In this document: positions 51,801-63,800 of the stretch, piece by piece
Numbering within the stretch: the first letter of the stretch is position 1
How the letters are laid out: the number at the start of each line of letters is the position of its first letter
From: Amblyomma americanum
Lineage: Eukaryota > Arthropoda > Arachnida > Ixodida > Ixodidae
Assembly (NCBI RefSeq): GCF_052857255.1
Contig: NC_135497.1
Coordinates: forward strand, 185,294,084 to 185,358,083
DNA length: 64,000 nucleotides
Reading direction: 5' to 3'
The notes under the pieces: model-generated
Seen by the model: only the letters and a program-made list of their open reading frames with translations
The model's database searches: none
What the model was told of the DNA's origin: nothing
Position numbers and translations under genes: made by a program

Positions 51801-54800
51801 ACCACTCCATTGTAGGGATAGGCAAAACAACACTATCTTTGACACGGGCGCTGAGGTTACGGTCATGAGGGAAAGTGTCGTGTCACCCGGGCTGATGAAG
51901 CCTCATGGGACCATAAGTTTGATTTCCGCCTTTGGAGAAAAAGTGCAAGCCAAACTTGCGTTATGGCCGCTGACTATGCATAGTGACACAGGGGTTTTCG
52001 CTAACATAACAGAAGCCATACCGGTGCTCAGCACCCTCACTGAAAAGTTGGTCACGCAGATGGATTGCCTGCTGTTGCAGGAGGCATGGGAGTCCCTCAA
52101 GGTAGAAGGCAAATCCCAAGGGATTATAGCTTCAGGCAAAAGAGAAGCTGCAAACTACATGCAGTCAGGTGATACAAAGCACGCCGCGGGAGAGACGGGG
52201 AGGACATTAATCGCCCAGACTTCAGTACACGACGAGGGAGTTCTCTCTGAAGAGAATGAAGTCGCCGAACACCCAATAACACCAGGTAATGGGAAAAGCA
52301 TGGTGGAGGTATTCAGGGAGCAGCAACGGCAAGATGCGACCTTGCAAAAGGCATGGAAAGATGCGCAGGTAGGCAAGGGAGGTATGTCTGTAGTCGATGG
52401 ACTTATCTACCACATGGATAGGTTAGTTGGGCAGCCAGTAATACAACTTTTACTGCCTAAATCCCGGCAGGCAGAGGTCCCTCAGACAGGCCATGAATCA
52501 AGCTGGGGAGGCCATCTGGGGTTCCGAAAACCAAGGCTAGGATTAAATATAGTTTTTTTTGGCCAAGGCTACAGGAAGATGTCAGGTCGCACTGCGATAG
52601 CTGTCACGGCTGTCAGACAAGGTCAGACCTACGCAGGGCGGATAACGTGCCCATTCAGCCTGTGGTAAGGCCCCTCTATCCCTTTGAACAAGTGAATGTT
52701 GACGTGATCGGACCATTGGAACCTCCATCAGGGAGGGGTCACAGGTACGTGTTGTGCATCACTGATCTATGCACTCACTGGCCTGAAGTAGTTTGCCCAC
52801 GCTCCCTCAGTGCCAAGGCGACCTGTGACGCTCACTTGGCAGTGTTCAGCAGGACTGATGTGCAGGAAGTGGTCGCGTCGGATTGCACCACAAATTTCAC
52901 CAAGGCAAGATAATTTTACCCTTACTGCACTCCTTGACGTCAGGAGAAACCAATGGCATGCATTTTATGAAGTTCCCTGCAGCAAAAATTTCTTAAAGCG
53001 CTTGACTAAAATACTTGACATATTTCATAAGGGTAGAAGGACTTCTTATAGTACGAAGTTAAAAGGTATACTGTATTTGGATTCAGCACACAAAAGTACA
53101 TGTTCCCTAAAGGTTTCAGAATAATGAATCAATTACTAATATTCTTGTTCTAAGACCCCCTTCCCCTCTTTAAAAGGCGTAATGAGAATTGTTTACATAA
53201 CAATGTCCAATAAGATGAATGAATCCAAACAGTGATTGATTTATTGACTGACTGATTTAAACCTTTATTGATTCCATACTCATTGGTCTCTAGCTTAGTA
53301 TAACCTGCAAGAACAGACATGTGCAAGCGGGAGGAGAGGGAGGCAGTGGTCCCTCTAATGAGTTTGGGGAAGGGGGCGAAAATTCTGTTCCACACTGCAG
53401 ACAGGGATAGGCGCCATCATGAAATTTGGCCCCTAATGGAGAGGCCTGTGTATGCTTGTGCCTGTAACAAGCACTGAGTCATGATGTGGGCATATGAGGA
53501 CCTGAAAAAAAACTACACAATCAATCATATAAGAAGACAGGAATTTCTTGTGCATAATTTGGCATGTTCCTAGCAAAAACCTCAAATTTTTTTTTCCCCA
53601 TTAGGTGTAATCTGAAACTGAAGGGGTTAAACAGTTATTATAGAAGATTCCAGTTCAAAATAATACTAAACGATATGAAATATTTTCGCATCAAGACGCT
53701 CTTGTAGCAGAGAAAAGACTACTCACACATAATTATCCCATGATCCAACGACGACTGTTTTGTCATCCATTACAATGCATGATGACAGCGCCTGCAGACA
53801 AGAACACACCACTAATACTCAGCATATGAAATATCATAGTGTGTAGAGCTGGGAAGTAAATTTAAAGGGGCTGCGAAACACTACTTGAACGGATGCTGGT
53901 TACACTTCAGATGGATTCTTTATGTCACACAGATGCTGACTCAAAAAGAATTACGAGAATCGATGCATAGGAACGGGAGATATTCAATGAAGAAATTTCA
54001 AAATACAAGCAAACAAAACGCTGCCCTCAACCCGACTTTCGCGCAGCTTCCCATTCCCATTTCACTCTCCCAATGACGGCACTTAGTGCGACCAATCAAA
54101 ACAGCCTATCTGAGCATGTGGCGGAAGTTTGCACTCCATGGTTGCCTCTTCTCTGTAACTCGTTCATGCCAAGGCTGGCAACGTCGTTTGCACGGTTACA
54201 AAACCCTGTGAACGGTCAGCTGACCCAGCGATGCTTCATCGTCACGCCGATGGCGCAGAAGGGAACACTGATAAGTGACATTCCCTGACTTATGGACCCG
54301 AACGTGATCCGAACTGGTTCTGAACTCGAGCGCGAGGTACTGTGTCGGTGTGACAGCCTGCGCAAGATATCAGACACATTGAGCATAGCGCGTACCGCTA
54401 CTAAAACCGCCTACCATTGCCCGTCGCTCCTAGCGCGCTCATTGGTCACGGCGAGCAAGGAGCGCGCGCTGTTGAAGGGAACGTGCCATGGCTCGATCAG
54501 ATCGATTACGCAAAGCCGTTCTCAGATATTTATTTATTTGAACCTCAAGGGTCCCTGGCGGGATTACATGATACATAGAGAGTAGCCATAAGTGTTGTGT
54601 GCTAGGTCGTAGGATGTTTACAGAGAAGTGCAACGTCCTTCGATGCAAAAAGTAGCCAGAGCCTCTGGTGGTGTATTTTTGTTTTACTTGCTTTTACAGC
54701 GCTTTTATCTAAGGCAAACACGTTGGTTTTGTTGATGTAATATAAAACAAAAAACTTTACGAAACGTATCTCTAGTTATTAACCCAATTTGAAATATATT

Positions 54801-57800
54801 TACTGTTTGTCCAATCATAGAGCTCCCACCAAGTTATGCCATATCCACTGCTAAAAACCGCCACTGTATGGTGATACCGTCAGCGCCATGAATTTGTTTT
54901 TGCGAGCTAATTAAAGTATTAAAAACCGGAGTATACGCAGAGAAAAATGTTTTTTCAACTAGCCAGGCGCAACCTGTTAAAAATTGGCCACAGGAGGACA
55001 GAAAGAATGTCAATAGTAGTGGTAAAAGTAAAACTATTTTAATCTGGTGATTAAATTATTCATCGAGTCTTGCCTATTAAAATTTTTATATATTTTTGGA
55101 GGTAAAAGAAACGTTTAGCTGAAAAAGGAAAAAAACAACCGACTAGTGACAAGGCATGCAACATTTTGAAAACAGTGCAAAGGGCAAAGTACGCAAGGCA
55201 TGTGGAAAAAGAAGTGCAGATGACCAAAATTTCGAAATGGCTTCCTGCAGCTATGACTGTAGCCTTGTTTACATGAGCTCGACGTTGCGGGTCGAGTCTG
55301 GGTGCACCAGATGTCGGGCTGGCCCAGCCCGACCCGACCGCGTCTGTACGAACCTGCTTTCTGTCGGACAGAGATCACCGCTACCCCTAGCGTCGCGCAT
55401 GCAAACCACGCGTGGAGGCTAGAAGAGGAGGAGAAACACCCAGGCGTGACCGGAAACAATTTTTGCCAGTGCAACGCCAGCCAGACCAGAGAGGAAGCAA
55501 GAGAGGAGGCAGAAGAGGAGGCGCTAAGCGGACGTGGCAGTGCATACATGCTTCTTCCAACCAGGTCGGGCCGAGTCAACCCACCCCCTGTGGTCGGGCT
55601 GGCCCAGCTCGACTAGACGGTCGCTTAGCTTGATCCCCTAGCGTTTACATGAGTCCGACAACCGATTTTCAGCCCGACAGCCTACTTGACCAGACTTTTG
55701 TCGGGCTCATGTTAATTGCCCAGCGCATTCCAAGTGCCCTCTACCATCCTCCCCTTTATTGACTTTATGCATAAAAAAAAAAGTTTACAGAGAATAAGTG
55801 AGATTCGTATGGCATATACACGTTACCATTAGTTTTCTACAGGATGCTACATGATCATGTTATCGTCTAAGTAAAGGAAGACTACCGAGCAGGAGCTGTT
55901 TTGGTGCATTTATGCCGCCACTGTGCCCTTCGCTTCCTCTCTCTCCCTCTCCCTGGCTGCTGTGCTGCACTCTTTATCCTTTCCCCTTCTCCACTCCTCC
56001 CTTTCCCAGCCACTGCATGCATTTAACTTGGACAATAAGCTCTGAATATGAAGTTCACTCTAAAATCTGGAAACAAAGAAGCAATGCATGAAAATGTACT
56101 TATTGGACCTAAGGTCAATTCTTTTCACGATGCATTTTGTACACCAGAGGTCTTAAACTCGTCTTGTCACACAGGCAATATTGGCCCACTTTTGTCATGT
56201 GTGGGCCAGTATTCGGAAAAGGAGGAAAGGAAAACAGAGGGGGCAGTGCGGTGCTTATGCCACCTAAGACCATTGCGATTTTTCTGCTGTCTTGGACGTA
56301 GCAAACATCAAACGGTGACTCAAAGCTATGGATAGCGGAGATGACTAACTCTCTATTTACACAGAAAGCATGTCATACTTGCTGACCTGTACATGGTGAG
56401 CAACTGGCCTGTGTCAAAGTGTGAATGGTGATGAAGAGGTACAGTATGAAAAAAAAAATAAAAACAGATTCCACTGGCATAGCGCATCTGGTACAAAGGC
56501 TGAAATCCTTAGTGCAAGGCGGCCGCACGAGACGCAAGCTCCTGTAGGTCGTATGCTTGAGACCCCTGCTGTATGCTTTCTTCAGCAGTGCTTTCGGCAT
56601 CCTCTGCTTACTTTATTTAGGCTCAATAAAGTTCCTACTGTTAAAACAGGTCGCAGCAGCCATGCAAGCCTACACAAGGCCAGCTACCAAAAGATAGGCT
56701 ATGCATACAATTAACACCAATGCCTTACCATGTGGGATATGTTGACACTCCGTAGCTGCTGCTTCTGCTCAAGGGAGTACAGTTTGAGAAGGCTGTCTGA
56801 AAGGGAAGAAAAAGTCAGTCATGGCTTGTTAAGAAGTCAGAACTTAAAACATATGCAGCATGCAAGCTCCCACAAAGAAATTATCAGAGCATACAGGCGA
56901 CCTGAAGGGCCCTTCCCACATTGTTTCAGTAAACCAAAACCAATTAAATAACTAAAAATAGCAAAAAAGAAAAAGCAATTAGGACAATGAAAGTAATCCT
57001 ACATATGCCAGTGATAATATACATTAGAAGAAACATAAAATAAGTTACACATACAGCAACTGCCAACAGACTAAGGATCTTTTATGTATTCACATATATA
57101 CAGTTAAACCCCGTTGGTAACTTTTCCACAAGGCCACGAAAAAATTAAAAATTGAAAGACGAATACGATAGTCAGTTATATACGAAGCTTTAGTGCAGCT
57201 CTTCACATGCCACCTGCCACCGCTGGCAGGTGTTACGCTGCTAGCCATCCTTTAGGATCTTCCTGTGGCAGCCACCTTCTGTGGCAGGTGGCGTTTCGCT
57301 CTGCTATTACCTGGCAACATGCCACCTGTCACACATCATAACATGCCACCTGTTACATGCCGCAACATGCCACCTGTCAGGTGGAGTGTTACGCCGATCC
57401 TGGAAGGTGGCGTGTTACACCGCTAGCAGCCCTCTGGGATCCTCAGGTGGCATTTCGCTCTGCTGCTTGGTGAACCGGTTATGCCAACAACGCCGACACT
57501 GACTACGCAGAAATGGGCATCTAAGAGCTGTGCTCTAAAAAATATTAACAGCCAAGGAACCATCAAATGTATGAAACCAGTGCAGTTTTAATCTGAAGAC
57601 TGTTTATTTTGTCAAACTAACCACTAAAGGCTAAAAGAAAACCACTAACTGCCGCCTGCCAAATTGAAACATGGCCAGTCATAGTATTCTTGGCATTCTT
57701 AATTTCTGTATGTTCATATCATAGTGCTCTTATTTGGTAATGTGTTCCTGTGTTGTATATGCTCTCGCTTTTCGTTCGATTCATTAAGATATGATTGGTA

Positions 57801-60800
57801 CGAAGGTTCTCAAGTTGCAAAATAAAGTCATTTGCTTGAATGATTGATTGATCGATTATTACCACACTTGCACAAAAGATCACTGACACTACCTAGCCTT
57901 CCTAGTGTAAACTTGATAACAAGACAGCAAAATGAAGTAACGAATCTCTTCAACACAAAGCATGGCACCACTTGACTGCATTATGCTATGAAAAACTTCA
58001 CATCTGGCTGCTCCACCTGTCTCTTTGGTGCTTGCATTTTAAGATTTCCAGAATGAGCTAATGGCTTGCCTATGCCTTGAGGCCATGCCTCTCAAAAGCT
58101 CACCCATGCAAATGAGGCCCATTTGCGTATCAGATACAGCATGCTTGCTTAGTAAACTTCATATTTTGTTTAATGCTATATTTACAAAACTGCCTTGCCC
58201 GTAATGCATTGCAAGACGCAGGGATATCGTGATATGATAACAAATTAAGTTACAAAACACAAGAGGACGCTATGAACTTAGCACTGGGACTGCACAAATG
58301 CAATGCAGCTAAAAAAAATAGAAGAAATGGAAACCTACCAATGAAGTTGTTACTGTGCTACCAACAACTGAAGCACAGTAATGTGAGAACATGGCATTTA
58401 GTATATTAAGTAACATGGTGAAGCGCACACAATTTGGAAGGCAGTTAAAAATTTACCACAGCACACACGGCCTCATGCTACCCTTGCATGCTAAGTTTCC
58501 AAGACAGGATGCTTGATACAATGACATGCAGAGAGGATGCTCATTACAGTGAAGCTGTTTCTTTAAAATCTATTTTATTCAAAAAAGGTCACTTAGACTG
58601 CATGGCATAACAACACAAGATATCACCCTTGTTTTACTAAACCATATCATTTAAAGCAGCGTTGCTGAGTCAAATGTGTTAAGTACCCCTCAACTGCAAG
58701 TGAAAGCAACTGAAGATCCCAAGAGAGTAACTGATGTACAAGAATACTAGTGCCCATTCATTCGATTTACAATAATGTACACAGCAGTTCATTCTGCTAG
58801 TTCAGGGGCTCTCACAGTGTTTTCTGAGAGACCATTAGATTCCTTGGACCCTTTCTGGGTTTCCGAAATCCTGAGGTTCGTGCATGCTCCTCCCCCAACC
58901 TTTCTTCGCCTACTCTACTCTCTAAATCTACCACTCCATAAAGTGCCACACCTATGGACAATTACCGAGAGAATGACTTTCGATATCTCTTGAAGGGTCA
59001 ACCATATAAATGCTTTTCTTTTTGCATGCATGTCTGGCAAGGAGGAGCAAGGGCAAAGAGATAGCAGGGGGTTCTTCACAACTTTTTGAAAAACTGATGC
59101 CCCTAGAGGTCAAAATGTTTCTGAACCCTTGCACTAGACCATCCATATGTTCTACCACTACATCACAACAACGGACCTCAAAACAATAACACTGAAACAA
59201 GTGCCTAAGGAAGTGCCAATTAGTTTATATACTTCGCACACGTCAAGTAGTTTGTATACCTGATCACACGTTGCTGCACTAGGAGTTTTTACTCAGCCAA
59301 AAAATGTGTGAGGGCTTCTGTGAGGCTCAAGAGCTTTGGGGTCCATAGGAATGCGTTCAAACACCTGAAAGGCTGAAAGGGCACCTGAGAACCACTGAGA
59401 ACCATCTCAAAATTACTGACCTAAAGCATAAACATCAATTTTTTTTTTCTACTTAATATGGTTTCTGTAGACTGAGAAGCTCAACTGTGCTTTCTAATCA
59501 TATTTCTACACTATATTTTTTTCACAGTGAAATGAAGCATCTTACATATGCAGTGTAACGAAGTTTATTTTTCATTAGAGGCTTTCAAGAAATCCAAGTA
59601 ACTCCAGTGGACTCTAAACAGACTAGAGGTTTCGGCAAGAGCAGTGCTTCAGCAAGGCTAAATAAAGGTATACGGTAGATACCTACATCATAATCTTCAG
59701 AATCACATACTTACAAGTAACATCGTATGATACCATATGGAGGTACTTCAGCAAGATTTGGAGGCACTCACTGGAGTCCTAATCACATAGGTTTCTCTCA
59801 GCTAAGCACACCTACACACACATTTTCTTTCACTCACACATATATGGGCACTCTTTCACATTCAACTGCACTCATACTGACAGTTAAACACAGAAAATCA
59901 TTCATGCTGACACTTATGCCCACTTACAGCCACAAAGCCACAAGCACTGACTAGGGCTTATAGTCAGTCACAGTCATTCATGCTCACAGAAACACTCGTT
60001 CTCACTAGTACCTAATAAATGAATGCAAACATAAGTAAGAATGCCAACCTGTAGCCCCACCTGCATTTTGCCCATGACTAACCACCAAGAAAATATTTCT
60101 TCATAAGCAAGATAAATTTTATAAGCACTTATCCAGCAAACAAGGATGCTCGAACCCAATTAACTGTAATAGTACCTCATACAGCATACTGAGTAGGATG
60201 TCTACTTTGCAGCTGCATGGTTACTATTACAGAACCAAGCAATTATTACTTTTGATAAAATATTTAAAGCCTGCCAACATAACAGAAAGAGGTCAACAGC
60301 ATCAAAACTTCGCTAAGCACAGCCATTAAAGGTTATACCCAAGGTCAGCCATACCAGCAAACAAGCATGCACTTTTGGGGTGTTTGTGGATGCGACAATA
60401 ACAGTCTGCATGAAGAAGGCTAGATTTCTAATTTTTATGCATTGAGCAAGTAAATGTAATCATAATGACGGACGAGCAGCCACTGCACAGCTGACACCCT
60501 TACGTGCAAGAATGCTTTATACCCAAACACAAACAGCTGGAACAACAGTGACCAAATAGTAGCCTGAATAAAGAAAGATGCAAGACAAAGAGAAAACGTG
60601 CATAGCTATAATGAAAAATTTCTAACTTCAAAGCATAGTCTAACATCAACTTTTTACCTTGGGAAACTGAGAAGACGCTACTTTTGCTACTTGAGAAGCA
60701 AACGTGAGTCACCATTCTGAAATCAAAGATTTTGACAATATTAAAGTTTGTCAGAAACGTGAAACTTTGGTATGAACATGCGTGTCCCCTCTGTCTCTTG

Positions 60801-63800
60801 CTTTTTTTTTTTTTAAAGCAGGAGGCATAAATGAATGTTCTACATATAAGTAGCGCACTCCAGCCAAACCAAGCCCTGAAAAAAACTAGTCAGTTTTGGG
60901 AGGTTAAACCTAACACAGTGGCATTAGAGGTTGTCTAGCATAGGTACTAACACTAACAGCATCTCTATCTTGCAATTAAGCAAACAATGCAAATGTTAAA
61001 AGCAAATGTTAAATTGTACTGTTTCCACAAGAAAGCCTTCACTAAGAAAGCTTTTTTTCAAGCAATTCAAACAAAGGGGTACAAACTATGAACTTAAAAA
61101 GCATAAAATACAAAGGTTATTTTCCTTGCTCCCAGCCAAAATTTAGGCTTGAGCTTATCAGCAGAAAATTCTAGAATGTGAGAGTACAGATTACTAAGCT
61201 AGTACTAAAAGACAGTGACATATGACTTTCAGATAAGTGTACAGGTGTATTAGTATGTAGTACGCAACAAAGTTCCCAGAATTATACATGAAATCCCGTC
61301 CCCTTACGAAGGCTCCCTTACATCACTTCATTTTTGCAGGACTTAGTTTTCTCCTAAAAGAGATGAAGAGTACAGCATTATCAGCTGCTGCTTTCTGTAT
61401 CAAATTTTCATCAGTGCAGCTTATGAACTGGGGTGACGTATGTGTCCTTTCCTTCTTTAGCATCAGAGCAAATTGCTGAGAAGACCTGCTTAGTTAATGC
61501 CATGCTTTCCTCCAGGCTTTATGAATGACTGTTCCAACATTTTGTGGCAGTGTGTGGCAGCCTGTCCCTCACAGTGACATTTTCATTGTCGTGAGTACTG
61601 TTTAGAAAAATTGTTCCAGAAACAATTACTACGTGCTGACTAATGGGCCTGCGCATTCAGAAAACACTGTTTTAAAAATTAAGGGGAAATGCCGGTTGAA
61701 AAACTATTTTTTTTTTTCCGAAAATTACCATTTTTTTTGCTTTTGCTTATTTTTAAAGCTTAGCCTCTCTACTTTCCTGAAAGTAACAATAAACGTGAAA
61801 TCCGGACAGGAAAAATGGTGAAAACTGTATACATCTCTCCTTAAGCGCTGATCAATTGGCCCGCGCATTTAGAAAATATGGTTTCGCCAGCTCTGTTCCA
61901 AGGGCTCATACTGCGAACATTCAAAAGCATTGAACACATTTACCAGCAATCTTGAAACCCATTTCCTAGTCTCTTTAACCCTACAACCAATTAAAGCACT
62001 ACAGGCACTACACGTCTTTGACTCCTCACAAGGATAATGGTTGTGAAAAATGAACCTCATTAAAGCACGAATAAGATTAACATGTAATTGTTGCTCTAAG
62101 CGAGAATATGCTGGCGGCCTACGTAAACATGACCAACAGAAAAGGCAGGCTGTCGCTCAGACATATCTGGCCACAACAATGTACGTATCTGGATGCAGTT
62201 CCACCATGCACTGTATGAGGACATGCAACTTCACACACAAAGGTGCAATTTATCAGTGAAATTTCCAGAACAAGGACAGTTTATAGGAGGTGTGATTTAC
62301 CAGAAAATACAGGTAATATCTGCCAGCGCTTTCCATCTCCCATACAGGTCAAGCACAATTTGCTTATGCTGCTTGCCTTCTCTTGCATATTTTATTTTTA
62401 AACATCATCTGTAGCTCCCAATTACAAAACACAGCCATTAAAACCCGCCATCATCATCACTTCCTTATAATCCCTTACCACCTTTTCTTTCTTCGCAACT
62501 GTGCTGAACACATTTAAGCGGTAAACGCATGAAGCGATGTTCTTGGCAACATGACGTACAGTGGTGACGGCCATCGCCTATTGCTGCTGCTGGTACACCC
62601 GCATGAAGCGGCCAGACTTGGTGGCAAAGCAGCTTTGTTTCAGCAATGTTGCTCGTTTGTAGCCACTTTAGCATTCAGTCACCTTGCATCAGCATACAAG
62701 TACAACTGCGCTAGTACCGTTTAGTTAAGTATTTTAAACAGCATGAAGCATGATAAAAACAACTATAAAAATACTTCTTAGGTAATACATGATATTTTTA
62801 ATAAAATATACAGCCCCGAGGAAAGTGTACAGCGCGGCCTGACTACGTTTTTGAGATGCTGAGACTTGTAATGAGTTAGAGATGTACCTTAATACATCCT
62901 TTTCTGTTCCACAATTCTTAACAGGCTTTCATTGAACTGTTCTGATGCATGGGTGAAGATGAGGACAAAGCAAGTGTTGGCAGCCTCTTTGCTGAAATCA
63001 TGTGCTAGACAAACGAACTTCGCTCGCAAACTAGATCATAAGTCACATATCTGCAATGCCTGTTGGCTTGTCTCGCAAGCCACTCCCGTGCAGTGAACGA
63101 AATTTTCTGCAAACCCAGAACCTAATCAACGTGATAAGTGGCCCTCAACTCATGGCGTGAAGCCATCATGCGGTGAATTGCCTCATGCGGTCAGCGCTTT
63201 AATAATCAAATGTCAGGTGCAGCCTATTTCTAGCTCGATAATGTGTCAGCTCCTGCAAGATTTCACAAAAAGTCCTCATTTCATAAATATGCAACCATAA
63301 TGCCATGCAGAAAGACTAACTCTACAGCATGACAGCAAATTTTAGTTCAATCAGAAGCAAAACAAATCAAGGGCATCAAAATGGCAAATATGCAGCAATC
63401 CTATCCAGCATCATGCAGAGCACATAAGCACAGATAATTAACATCAAGCACCCATTACATCTGCCTCCTGAACTGGAACATCTGCCTCCTGAACCGGAAC
63501 ATTCAGCACATATTGGAGGAAAACAGTAAAATCCCATATATGAATTTAATCTGTACCTTGGTCTTTTATTAGCATGCTGCTGTACAAAATACTTATTCAA
63601 TATGCTCGGACCATAGATTTAAAATTATAATGGTAGGAAAAGGCTTCAGATTAAAATGTAAACATTTTGTAATATATAGAACAGACATAGCCTGAAAAAC
63701 TGATATAGGAAGGACAAATACAAAGCTCTTGTTATAATTTTTGTAATGGTTAAGTGTGACACTCTATCTTTTCTAACTTTTTCAAAAGCTTTTACTCTTT

